Assembly: GCF_025742995.1 (NCBI RefSeq)
Contig: NZ_JAOVQM010000002.1
Span: 394,112 to 458,111 of the forward strand
Length of the DNA stretch: 64,000 bases
Source: Paracholeplasma manati
GTDB taxonomy: Bacteria; Bacillota_I; Bacilli_A; Acholeplasmatales; UBA5453
Reading direction: 5' to 3'
In this document: positions 47,918 through 55,733 of the stretch, one piece after another
Numbering within the stretch: the stretch's first letter is position 1
How the letters are laid out: each line of letters starts with the position of its first letter
Notes under the pieces: generated by a model
Database searches by the model: none
What the model saw: the letters and a program-made list of their open reading frames with translations, nothing else
What the model was told of the DNA's origin: nothing
Program-made: the position numbers and the translations under genes

Positions 47918-48339
47918 AATGTCTCGTTGTACACGGTCCTAACCTCAATATGTTGGGTAAACGAAATCCAGATGTGTATGGGTCTTTCACCATGCAAGAC
48001 ATCAATCAACTGTTGGCTGAAACCTATCCAGAGGTGGATTTTACGTTTTACCAATCCAACCATGAAGGTGCATTGATCGACTTGCTTCAAGGTAGCGATG
48101 AATACAATATGCTTGTCATCAATGCAGGGGGACTATCACATTATTCTGTTTCTTTAAGAGATGCCTTTGAACTCGTTACCTGTAAAAAAGCGGTCGTTCA
48201 TTTGAGTGACATTGAACAAAGAGAGTCTTTTCGACATATAGATCTATTAAAACCCCTCGCAGATGTGTATGTGAAAGGTTTGAAAGCACAAAGTTATGTG
48301 CTCGCGATAAAAGAATTAATCGAAAAACATTTACATTAA
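47914..48339 (+). CDS. aroQ: Type II 3-dehydroquinate dehydratase
   Basis: Dehydrates 3-dehydroquinate to 3-dehydroshikimate. The 141 residues show V-H-G-P-N-L-N-M-L-G-K-R, the catalytic Tyr in D-V-Y-G, and the general acid His in G-G-L-S-H-Y-S. The H-L-S-D-I segment and R-x-x-S-F-R-H finish the site. Some positions depart from the common I-N-P-G-A-x-T-H-T-S form. It overlaps aroK by four bases and precedes efp as in Bacillus yqhS-yqhT-efp, with yqhT missing. Confidence 0.88.
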   Translation: MKCLVVHGPNLNMLGKRNPDVYGSFTMQDINQLLAETYPEVDFTFYQSNHEGALIDLLQGSDEYNMLVINAGGLSHYSVSLRDAFELVTCKKAVVHLSDIEQRESFRHIDLLKPLADVYVKGLKAQSYVLAIKELIEKHLH

Positions 48340-48348
48340 GACGATGTA

Positions 48349-48357
48349 TGATATAAT
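48349..48357 (+). promoter_or_regulatory. Extended -10 promoter of efp
   Basis: TGA-TATAAT ends 30 bases before the efp start. The ribosome site AAGGAGG follows. Confidence 0.6.
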
Positions 48358-48386
48358 ATAAAAGGATTTTTTAAGGAGGTAAAGAC

Positions 48387-48950
48387 ATGTATACAACAAG
48401 TGATTTTAAAACGGGTCTTACCATTGGTTATAAAGGTAACATCTATTCAATCATGGAGTTCATGCACGTAAAATCAGCAAACTCAATGGCGTTCGTTCGT
48501 ACAAAAGTTAGAAATTTAAGAACAGGTGCAATCACTGAAATGGCGTTCAATGCTCAAGAAAAATTTGAAAGAGCACAAATCGACAAAATTTCGATGCAAT
48601 ACTTATATGGTTCAGATGGTATGCACGTATTCATGAATTTGGATAACTACGAACAAATCGAAATTCCTAATGAACAAATCAAAAATGAAGCGCGTTTCAT
48701 TGTCGATGGTATGACGGTTGAAGTCTTATCTTACAATGAAGTTGAAATCTTAGGGATCAATTTGCCTGATAAAGTTGCATTAACTGTGAAAGAAACCGTA
48801 CCTGGCGTTAAAGGCGATACCAAAACCACTGCGATGAAAGATGCTGTACTTGAAACTGGTTTACAAACCAAAGTACCAATGTTCATTGAAGAAGGCGAAC
48901 GTATTGTAGTTAGTACCATTGACGGGTCTTATGTTTCTCGCGAAAAATAA
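48387..48950 (+). CDS. efp: Elongation factor P
   Basis: Relieves ribosome stalling at polyproline. The 187 residues cover the KOW-like domain I and two OB domains, ending in D-G-S-Y-V-S-R-E. The loop that enters the peptidyl-transferase centre is H-V-K-S-A-N-S-M-A-F, where most EF-Ps have H-V-K-P-G-K-G-x-A-F. So the tip position, usually Lys or Arg, is Asn32, and the glycines are replaced. The rest of the protein is well conserved. AAGGAGG ribosome site and an own promoter. Confidence 0.93.
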   Translation: MYTTSDFKTGLTIGYKGNIYSIMEFMHVKSANSMAFVRTKVRNLRTGAITEMAFNAQEKFERAQIDKISMQYLYGSDGMHVFMNLDNYEQIEIPNEQIKNEARFIVDGMTVEVLSYNEVEILGINLPDKVALTVKETVPGVKGDTKTTAMKDAVLETGLQTKVPMFIEEGERIVVSTIDGSYVSREK

Positions 48951-48956
48951 GCAATG

Positions 48957-48985
48957 AAAAGGGGTTTTCGAATGCCCTTTTTTCT
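48957..48985 (+). terminator. Terminator after efp
   Basis: AAAAGGG and CCCTTTT arms with an 11-base loop and a T-run. Moderate stem. Confidence 0.6.
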
Positions 48986-49052
48986 TTGGTTAAAAATAAA
49001 TACAGTTCAAAAGCGGTTTTTTGTTTTTAAGACACATCTTGTGTTCTGTTTT

Positions 49053-49061
49053 TGGTATAAT
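49053..49061 (+). promoter_or_regulatory. Extended -10 promoter of the rluB-type gene
   Basis: TGG-TATAAT, 25 bases before the start. Confidence 0.55.
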
Positions 49062-49086
49062 TTAGATTGAAGTGAGGGTAAATAAT

Positions 49087-49815
49087 ATGATGAGATTACA
49101 AAAAAGATTGGCAGAAGCGGGTGTCGCTTCTAGACGTGGTGCTGTAGAAATCATTGAATCTGGCAGGGTCAAAGTCAATGGTGTGGTTGTGAAGCAACCA
49201 GGTTTTTCCGTTGCCAAAGAGGACAAAGTCACCGTCGATGATAAATTGATTGAAAAAGAAGAACACGTCTATTACTTACTCAATAAGCCTACCGGTTATG
49301 TGACAACGGTTAAAGACGATTTAAAGCGTCGTACGGTCATGAGTTTATTTGATGAAGTCGATAAATCTCAACGCATTTTCCCAGTTGGACGTCTCGATTA
49401 CGATACAGCTGGTTTATTATTGTTTACCAATGATGGTGATTTGGCTTATTACCTCACAAGACCTGAATATGATGTACCGAAAACGTACCTTGCAAGGGTT
49501 GAAGGCATGCTCACCAAAGCAGCCATCAAAACGCTGAAAGCAGGGGTAAAAATCGATAATTATGTCACGAAACCAGCCCGTGTTAAAGCGGTAGAATATG
49601 ATACCAAAAACAACTCGACCTTGGTTGAAATCATCATTGCGGAAGGTAAAAACCAACAAGTTCGTAAGATGATGGAAACCGTAGGATTCCCTGTGAAAAA
49701 CCTAACCCGTGTGGGGTATTCGTTCTTAACATTGGATGGAGTAGAGCGTGGTTCTTACCGTGCACTCAAAATCCATGAGGTTAAAAAGTTGTACGGAGAC
49801 ATTAAAAAAATCTAA
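49087..49815 (+). CDS. rluB: RsuA/RluB family pseudouridine synthase
   Basis: A 242-residue rRNA pseudouridine synthase. It has an N-terminal S4 RNA-binding domain (R-L-Q-K-R-L-A-E-A-G-V-A-S-R-R), then the catalytic domain with G-R-L-D-Y-D-T-A-G and catalytic Asp104, and the G-K-N-Q-Q-V-R-K-M motif. The B. subtilis equivalent before cmk is RluB. It could alternatively modify 16S rRNA (RsuA); sequence alone does not decide. ATG at 49087 has GAGGG eight bases upstream; an in-frame GTG at 49072 overlaps the ribosome site. Confidence 0.9.
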   Translation: MMRLQKRLAEAGVASRRGAVEIIESGRVKVNGVVVKQPGFSVAKEDKVTVDDKLIEKEEHVYYLLNKPTGYVTTVKDDLKRRTVMSLFDEVDKSQRIFPVGRLDYDTAGLLLFTNDGDLAYYLTRPEYDVPKTYLARVEGMLTKAAIKTLKAGVKIDNYVTKPARVKAVEYDTKNNSTLVEIIIAEGKNQQVRKMMETVGFPVKNLTRVGYSFLTLDGVERGSYRALKIHEVKKLYGDIKKI

Positions 49816-49841
49816 TAGATATGGAAATTATCACGTTATAG

Positions 49842-49850
49842 TGGTATAAT
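49842..49850 (+). promoter_or_regulatory. Extended -10 promoter of cmk
   Basis: TGG-TATAAT, 21 bases upstream of the cmk ATG. Confidence 0.6.
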
Positions 49851-49871
49851 TAAGGGGTGTGGAGGTTAATC

Positions 49872-50558
49872 ATGCCGGGATTTAAAGTTGCGATCGATGG
49901 ACCTGCAGGAAGCGGAAAATCGACCATCAGCAAGCGCATTGCTGAACAATTGAATTTAACACATATTGATACCGGTGCGATGTACCGAGCGATTACCTAC
50001 ATAGCATTACAAAAGCACATCAACTTAGACGATGAGTCGAGCTATGTATTTATGCAAGATTTAAAAGTAAGGTATGAGAAGAACCGTATTTATGTCAATG
50101 ACATGGATGTGACAGATCAAATCCGTTCGGATGCTGTGACAAGAAATGTCTCTAAGGTATCCTCATTTCCCTACGTCAGACGTATTTTAGTTCAAATACA
50201 ACAAGAGGCTGCTCAAAATATCGATGTCATCATGGATGGCAGAGACATTGGTTCAGTGGTATTACCGGACGCGGATCTAAAGATATTTTTAACCGCCAAC
50301 GTGAAAGAACGAGCTAAACGCCGTCAAAAAGAGAAGGAAGTACTGGGAATCAAACAAGAATTGGACGCCCTAGAAAATGAAATTCTAGAACGCGACCACA
50401 AGGATTCTACGCGAAAAGAATCCCCACTCGTTTGTCCACCTGATGCCATAGTGATTGATACGACGCATTATTCGATTGAGGATACTACGAAACGTATCAC
50501 AGAAGAGATATTGAAAAAGGAGAAATACCATGGAAGAACTACAAATGAAGGACGTTAA
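49872..50558 (+). CDS. cmk: Cytidylate kinase
   Basis: Phosphorylates CMP and dCMP. The 228 residues start with M-P-G-F-K-V-A-I-D-G-P-A-G-S-G-K-S (P-loop 10-17), then H-I-D-T-G-A-M-Y-R and M-D-G-R-D-I-G-S-V-V, and D-S-T-R-K-E-S-P-L near the end. GGAGG lies seven bases upstream of the ATG; an upstream GTG is disfavoured. The gene overlaps rpsA by 29 bases. Confidence 0.95.
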   Translation: MPGFKVAIDGPAGSGKSTISKRIAEQLNLTHIDTGAMYRAITYIALQKHINLDDESSYVFMQDLKVRYEKNRIYVNDMDVTDQIRSDAVTRNVSKVSSFPYVRRILVQIQQEAAQNIDVIMDGRDIGSVVLPDADLKIFLTANVKERAKRRQKEKEVLGIKQELDALENEILERDHKDSTRKESPLVCPPDAIVIDTTHYSIEDTTKRITEEILKKEKYHGRTTNEGR

Positions 50559-51948
50559 TCTAGATTCAGTCAGAGTAAGAGACAAAGTCGAAGGCGAAGT
50601 TTTTAAGGTTGAAGAAAAATGCATTTATTTAACCCTTGAAAACCACGCTGAAGCCAGAATGTTTGTTGAATACTTTGGTAAGAACATCACCTCTTTTGAA
50701 GGTGTCGTCAAAGTCGGGGATAGAATCAAGGCTGTCGTGAGTAAAATCAACGATGACCCTACTTACATCCTCCTCAATAGACTGCCTTTAATCAAGGAAG
50801 AGGCGTTCGAAGAAATTGAAGCGGCTTATAAAGAAAATCGCTCGATTGTCACCAAGATTACGAAAGTTGACGAAAAAGGTCTTCATTTAAAGTTCGCTGG
50901 TTTCGATATATTTTTACCATTCGGCTTACTTGACCGCGAATTGGTTGAACAAAAGGATACCCTCAAGGGACAATCCCTTGAAGTTCATCTCATTGAAGTT
51001 AAAGGTGGCAACCGCCCACGTTTGATCGCTTCTAGAAAACAAATTTTCGAAGCAAAACGTCAAGCTGAACTTGATTTAAGACAACAACAACGCAAAGAAG
51101 AAATCGACACCATTAAAACGGGTGACGTTTTAAAGGGTGTTGTTGAACGATTAGACCCTCATGCAGCAACCGTGAGATTCCAACACGTTGCTGGTTTACT
51201 ACGCATCAGCCAAATTTCACATAACCGTATTGAAAACATTGCTGAAGCATTAACCGTCGGTCAAGAAATCGAAGTTAAAATCATTAAAAAAGAAGGCATG
51301 CGCCTCGACTTATCACATAAAGCATTGTTACCAACCCCATTTGAAGCATTCGCTGATACCCATAAGAAGGGATCAACCATTTCAGGTGTGGTCGTTCAAA
51401 AATTACCCTTTGGCCTAATCTTAGAGTTTGAAGAAGGCGTCAGAGGATTATTACATGCTTCTGAGTATTCATGGAATCCTAACGATAATTTCGCTAATTT
51501 CGTGAAGATTGGTGATGCTGTAGAAGTGGCTATTTTAGCCATCGATGTGAAACAAAAGAAGATCAGCCTTTCTAAGAAAGCCATGATCGACAACCCTTGG
51601 CGTAATGTATCCTTTAAGAAGGGTGAAGACCTTACCGTTAAAGTATTGGAAATCGTCTCTGATAAAGGTATGAACGTTGAAGCTAAAGGCGTCACTGGAT
51701 TTGTACCAGTATCTGAATTATCGACTGAAAGAGTCAACAAGATTGAAGATTTATATGCTGTAGGCGATGAAGTGGTCGCGAGAGTCACTGAAGTCAACCC
51801 TAAAGAATGGCATTTGAAATTATCGATTAGACAAGTGAAAGAAGACACCATCCGTAGCGAGTATGAACCATACTTGAACCAAGAAGAAACCGCTACTACC
51901 TTAGGTGACTTGTTTGAAAATGTATTAAAGGATTCAAAGAAAAAGTAA
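50530..51948 (+). CDS. rpsA: 30S ribosomal protein S1-like protein
   Basis: A 472-residue RNA-binding protein with about four S1 domains, roughly at 14-90, 105-180, 195-265 and 280-350, and a fifth weaker one at 375-440. Repeated strands such as V-E-G-E-V-F-K-V, G-V-V-E-R-L-D-P and G-V-V-Q-K-L-P-F-G mark them. Bacillus has the shorter homologue YpfD at this site, between cmk and der. It likely helps mRNA binding. AGGAG supports the ATG. Confidence 0.92.
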   Translation: MEELQMKDVNLDSVRVRDKVEGEVFKVEEKCIYLTLENHAEARMFVEYFGKNITSFEGVVKVGDRIKAVVSKINDDPTYILLNRLPLIKEEAFEEIEAAYKENRSIVTKITKVDEKGLHLKFAGFDIFLPFGLLDRELVEQKDTLKGQSLEVHLIEVKGGNRPRLIASRKQIFEAKRQAELDLRQQQRKEEIDTIKTGDVLKGVVERLDPHAATVRFQHVAGLLRISQISHNRIENIAEALTVGQEIEVKIIKKEGMRLDLSHKALLPTPFEAFADTHKKGSTISGVVVQKLPFGLILEFEEGVRGLLHASEYSWNPNDNFANFVKIGDAVEVAILAIDVKQKKISLSKKAMIDNPWRNVSFKKGEDLTVKVLEIVSDKGMNVEAKGVTGFVPVSELSTERVNKIEDLYAVGDEVVARVTEVNPKEWHLKLSIRQVKEDTIRSEYEPYLNQEETATTLGDLFENVLKDSKKK

Positions 51949-51965
51949 AAACGAGGTGATGGTTA

Positions 51966-53279
51966 ATGCCATTTAAAGTAGCAATCGTGGGCCGTCCCAA
52001 TGTAGGTAAATCGAGCCTATTCAATCGTATGATTGGATCCAGATTATCGATCACCGATGACGCACCCGGCGTGACGAGAGATCGCATATACGCTAAGACT
52101 GAGTGGTTAACCAAAAGTTTCGCGGTAATTGATACCGGGGGCATCGAAATTAGCGATGCCCCTTTTTTAGAACAAATTAAACAACAAGCCGATGTGGCGA
52201 TTCAAGAAGCCGACCTCATTATTTTTGTTGTGGATTCTAGAAGCGGGTTAACCGATGACGATTTATTCATCGCGAAAAGACTTTATCCAACCGATAAAAA
52301 AGTCATTGTCGTCGTGAATAAAGTCGATAACGTCGAATTGAAACAAAGTATTTATGAATTTTATGCCCTTGGATTTGGTGATCCGATTGCCGTATCTGCC
52401 AACCACGGGATTGGTGTGGGTGAATTGATGGATCAAATCATTCAATCTATGCCAGACGATTTTGCCGATGATGAACATGAAAACGCAGTAAAAATCGCTG
52501 TTATTGGGTATCCAAATGTGGGTAAATCCAGTTTGACCAATGCCATCTTAGGACAAGAACGTGTCATCGTATCGGAAATTGCTGGCACCACCCGTGATGC
52601 CATCGATACCCCATTCATCAAAGACGATGTTGAATATGTCATCATCGATACCGCGGGGATTCGTAAACGTGGACAAGTATATGAAAACACTGAGAAATAC
52701 AGTGTTTTAAGAGCACTACAAGCCATTGAACGTTGTGACGTGGCACTGATTGTAGTTGATGGTACCAGAGATATCATTGCCCAAGATATGCACGTTGCTG
52801 GGTATATCCAAGATTATGCCAAAGCATCGGTAGTTGTTGTCAACAAATGGGATATCGTTAAGAAAGACGAAAAAACCATGGGTTTGATGAAACAAGAAAT
52901 GTACGATACCTTCAAGTTTTTAGCTTATACCGAAGTATGTTTTGTCTCGGCGAAGGAAAATAAGCGTATCGATACATTGTTCCCAGCCATCAACAAAGCC
53001 TATGAATCTTATAACTGTAGAATACCAACCTCTGTGATGAACGATGTCTTGTTAGACAGTGTCGCGATGAACCCTCCTGCACAGTTCAACCAAGGTAAAG
53101 CCAAGTTTTCTTATATGACCCAAGTGTCGACCAAACCGCCGACATTTGTCATCTTTGTCAATGACCCTAGCTATGTTCACTTTTCTTATTTAAGGTATTT
53201 AGAGAACCAATTTAGAAAAGCCTTTGATTTTACAGGGTCTCCGATTAAACTGATATTAAGAAAGAAGGAACAAGAATGA
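51966..53279 (+). CDS. der: Ribosome-associated GTPase Der
   Basis: A double-GTPase protein needed for 50S subunit assembly. The 437 residues hold two G domains with G-R-P-N-V-G-K-S (8-15) and G-Y-P-N-V-G-K-S (near 180), D-T-G-G and D-T-A-G switch motifs, N-K-V-D and N-K-W-D, and a C-terminal KH-like domain with P-P-x-F-V-I-F-V-N. Stop overlaps gpsA (ATGA). Confidence 0.96.
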   Translation: MPFKVAIVGRPNVGKSSLFNRMIGSRLSITDDAPGVTRDRIYAKTEWLTKSFAVIDTGGIEISDAPFLEQIKQQADVAIQEADLIIFVVDSRSGLTDDDLFIAKRLYPTDKKVIVVVNKVDNVELKQSIYEFYALGFGDPIAVSANHGIGVGELMDQIIQSMPDDFADDEHENAVKIAVIGYPNVGKSSLTNAILGQERVIVSEIAGTTRDAIDTPFIKDDVEYVIIDTAGIRKRGQVYENTEKYSVLRALQAIERCDVALIVVDGTRDIIAQDMHVAGYIQDYAKASVVVVNKWDIVKKDEKTMGLMKQEMYDTFKFLAYTEVCFVSAKENKRIDTLFPAINKAYESYNCRIPTSVMNDVLLDSVAMNPPAQFNQGKAKFSYMTQVSTKPPTFVIFVNDPSYVHFSYLRYLENQFRKAFDFTGSPIKLILRKKEQE

Positions 53280-54277
53280 AACTATCGATCATCGGTGGTG
53301 GCGCTTGGGGAGCGACACTCGGACAACTTTTAGTCGATAATGGCCATGAAGTCGTGATTTACGACATCAATGAGCAATTTGTCCAAACCATCAATCAAAA
53401 ACACGTACACCCGTTTTTTGATTTACCCTTACCTGAAACTTTAGTAGCAACAGTATCGTTATCGGAAGCGTTGAATTTTTCCGATTACTTGGTACTTGCA
53501 GTACCGACCAAAGTGATGAGAAGTTTATTGAATACCATCAATCAAACCCTAAATTCACCAAAATATTTCATCAATGTCTCTAAAGGGATTGAACCAGATA
53601 CCACCAAGCGTGTCTCTGAAATTGTTGAAGAAGTCGTATCCAAAGAAAACCTTGCAGGTTTCGCTGTCCTCACCGGACCAAGCCACGCAGAAGAAGTGAT
53701 CAGACGTAAACTCACATTATTAACCATCGCCTCTTCAAATACCGAGATGGCTCAAACCTTACAAACCGTATTTTCTAATGACACGTACATGCGTGTGTAC
53801 ACATCCGATGATTTGATTGGATGCGAAGTCGGTGGTGCAGTCAAGAATGCCATCGCTGTTGTTAGTGGTATGGCTACCGGTTTAGACATGGGTGAAAATG
53901 CCCGTGCAGCTCTCATTACGCGTGGGATTGTTGAAATCGTTAGAGTGGTTGAAGCATATGGCGGTAAACGTGATACAGCATTCGGTCTCACTGGCGTTGG
54001 TGACTTAATCGTAACAGCTTCCTCAGAGAACTCAAGAAACTTCAGAGCTGGTAAACAAATCGGTTCTGGTAAGTCTATGGAACAAATCTATCAAGAAGAA
54101 AAACAAACCATTGAAGGTGTTAGAGCCATCGAAGCACTTCATCAATTGGCCCTTAAAAAAGGACTATCCTTACCAATTATTGAGGTTGCATACCAAGTTA
54201 TTTTCGAACGTATGCCAATCAATGACGCTGTAACAAAACTATTAACCAGAACCTTAAAGAGTGAAAAAATCGACTAA
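53276..54277 (+). CDS. gpsA: Glycerol-3-phosphate dehydrogenase [NAD(P)+]
   Basis: Makes sn-glycerol-3-phosphate from dihydroxyacetone phosphate for phospholipid synthesis. The 333 residues carry G-G-G-A-W-G-A-T-L-G (6-15) for NAD binding, L-A-V-P-T, K-G-I-E, G-P-S-H-A-E-E-V, the catalytic Lys in G-A-V-K-N, and the G-V-G-D-L motif. Only a short inverted repeat without T-run follows, so termination there is uncertain. Confidence 0.95.
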   Translation: MKLSIIGGGAWGATLGQLLVDNGHEVVIYDINEQFVQTINQKHVHPFFDLPLPETLVATVSLSEALNFSDYLVLAVPTKVMRSLLNTINQTLNSPKYFINVSKGIEPDTTKRVSEIVEEVVSKENLAGFAVLTGPSHAEEVIRRKLTLLTIASSNTEMAQTLQTVFSNDTYMRVYTSDDLIGCEVGGAVKNAIAVVSGMATGLDMGENARAALITRGIVEIVRVVEAYGGKRDTAFGLTGVGDLIVTASSENSRNFRAGKQIGSGKSMEQIYQEEKQTIEGVRAIEALHQLALKKGLSLPIIEVAYQVIFERMPINDAVTKLLTRTLKSEKID

Positions 54278-54345
54278 AAAAGTCGATTAAAACCCCCATA
54301 ATCGCTAGTTCACGCAATCTTATCTATAAAAAAATGTTAAAAAGA

Positions 54346-54374
54346 TTGCTTATCAAAATAAATAGTGATATAAT
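54346..54374 (+). promoter_or_regulatory. Promoter of hup
   Basis: TTGCTT (54346-54351), 17 bases, TGA-TATAAT (-10 at 54369-54374). The -35 and spacing equal those of rpsT. Confidence 0.75.
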
Positions 54375-54403
54375 GGCGTTAGAAAGACAAAAGGAGGTTC
54401 ATT

Positions 54404-54679
54404 ATGAACAAAACAGAATTAATCGCTGTAGTAGCAGAAAAATCCCAAGTAACTAAGAAAGTTGCTGAAGAAGTATTAAACGCATTTGTTGACAGTGTTG
54501 CTGAAAGTCTTGGCAAACATGGCGAAAAAGTGGTACTAACTGGTTTTGGTACATTTGAAGTTCGTAACCGTGCAAAAAGAGAAGGTCGCGACCCACGTTC
54601 TGGCGCAACTATCCAAATTCCTGCACAAAAAACTCCTGCCTTCAAAGCTGGTAAAGTATTAAAAGACGCAGTCAAATAA
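54404..54679 (+). CDS. hup: HU family DNA-binding protein
   Basis: A 91-residue histone-like protein. It has the usual M-N-K-T-E-L-I start, the G-F-G-T-F-E-V-R-x-R-A-K-R-x-G-R-D-P arm with the intercalating Pro in the R-D-P-R-S-G beta-arm, and the P-A-x-K-T-P-A-F-K-A-G-K end. AAGGAGG ribosome site and its own promoter and terminator. The position after gpsA matches Bacillus hbs, without spoIVA. Confidence 0.97.
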   Translation: MNKTELIAVVAEKSQVTKKVAEEVLNAFVDSVAESLGKHGEKVVLTGFGTFEVRNRAKREGRDPRSGATIQIPAQKTPAFKAGKVLKDAVK

Positions 54680-54684
54680 TGATT

Positions 54685-54711
54685 AAAAAGTCCATGTGAA
54701 ATGGACTTTTT
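54685..54711 (+). terminator. Terminator after hup
   Basis: AAAAGTCCAT-GTGA-ATGGACTTTT followed by T-rich bases; a perfect stem. Confidence 0.9.
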
Positions 54712-54758
54712 TATTATTGAAAATTATCATTTTTTCACCAACCGAACCCAGATTACTG

Positions 54759-54767
54759 TGTTATAAT
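54759..54767 (+). promoter_or_regulatory. Extended -10 promoter of the ankyrin gene
   Basis: TGT-TATAAT. The likely RNA start, seven bases later, coincides with the ribosome site GGTGAG, so the leader is only about ten bases. Confidence 0.5.
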
Positions 54768-54782
54768 GGATGTGGTGAGAAT

Positions 54783-55733
54783 ATGAAAGAAATGTTCTTA
54801 AAGGCCGCCGCTAACGATGTCCTTTATTTTTTTCAAACACAAGTGAATCTATCCGAAATCGATGAGCGTGGGCAGTCTCTTTTACATTATGCTGTACGCA
54901 CATCGGCGAAACAAGTGATTGAGTACTTGCTCGATAATGACATCGATGTCAACGTTCAAGACCATAATGGCGAAACCGCCTTATTTGATTGTTGTAAGAA
55001 AGGCAAACTCGCGATTGCGAAACAGTTGATTCGTAAGTTTGCAAATGTCAACTTAACCAATGTTAAGGGCGAACAAGCCATCCATTTAGCTGCTGCTAAA
55101 GGGGATTATGATATGGTGAAACTGCTACTTGAAGCGGGCGGAACATTGAATGAAAAAACCAGAGATGGACATTCGGTCATTCATTACGCCATTCGTAGCC
55201 GTCAAATCCCATTTTTAGAGTATATCCTGAAAAACTCAAATCAAAAGTTTAAAGATGTGGATGTCTTTAAAAACACCTGTTTGCACATGGCATGTGAAAT
55301 CGGAGCGTACGATGTGGTCGTATACTTACTTCAAAATAAACATAATCCAAACTTGAAAAACCACAACAAAGAAACCCCTATATACCCAGCCATCAAAAGC
55401 GGACAAACGGCCATTGTTCAGTTGTTATTAGAACATGAAGCCGATCCTGAAGTCCATAATCGTTTTGGTGAAACCCCAATCGATTTCGCCATCGTTCAAG
55501 GCCAATTCGATATCCAACAAATCATTGAGACCCATTTGAGTGGCAGTTTATTCAAACAACATTTGAAAAAAAATCCCCTAAGGCACGCGGTGCTCATCGA
55601 GGATTTAGACTTATTATTAAAATTTAAATATGAAGGCATCAAAGATCATAAAGATATGTATTCGATGAGTGCTTATGATTATGCACACAAAGAGAACTTG
55701 AAACCTTTTAAAGAAGTGCTAGAAAAAGAATAG
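54783..55733 (+). CDS. Ankyrin repeat protein
   Basis: A 316-residue cytosolic protein made of about seven ankyrin repeats (roughly residues 30-262), each with the helix-turn-helix pattern such as G-E-T-A-L, G-x-x-x-I-V-x-L-L-L-E and N-V-N. Clear units begin at R-G-Q-S-L-L-H-Y-A, N-G-E-T-A-L-F-D, K-G-E-Q-A-I-H-L-A and R-D-G-H-S-V-I-H-Y. The end (about 265-316) is a helical cap. No signal peptide or membrane helix. The start ATG has GGTGAGA upstream. The 3' end overlaps the convergent CPBP gene by 26 bases. The binding partner is unknown. Confidence 0.85.
   Translation: MKEMFLKAAANDVLYFFQTQVNLSEIDERGQSLLHYAVRTSAKQVIEYLLDNDIDVNVQDHNGETALFDCCKKGKLAIAKQLIRKFANVNLTNVKGEQAIHLAAAKGDYDMVKLLLEAGGTLNEKTRDGHSVIHYAIRSRQIPFLEYILKNSNQKFKDVDVFKNTCLHMACEIGAYDVVVYLLQNKHNPNLKNHNKETPIYPAIKSGQTAIVQLLLEHEADPEVHNRFGETPIDFAIVQGQFDIQQIIETHLSGSLFKQHLKKNPLRHAVLIEDLDLLLKFKYEGIKDHKDMYSMSAYDYAHKENLKPFKEVLEKE

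Noticed and set aside
49005..49022. cre-like string before the rluB-type gene
   Set aside because: AAAAGCGGTTTTTT lacks the required C-A end and the gene is unrelated to carbon use; it shows how often weak matches arise.
51396..51851. Minus-strand 151-codon frame inside rpsA
   Set aside because: Antisense of S1 domains with low-complexity Ser/Thr composition; no independent signals.
54268..54288. Inverted repeat after gpsA as a terminator
   Set aside because: AATCGACT/AGTCGATT pairs well but no T-run follows, so I do not call it a terminator.
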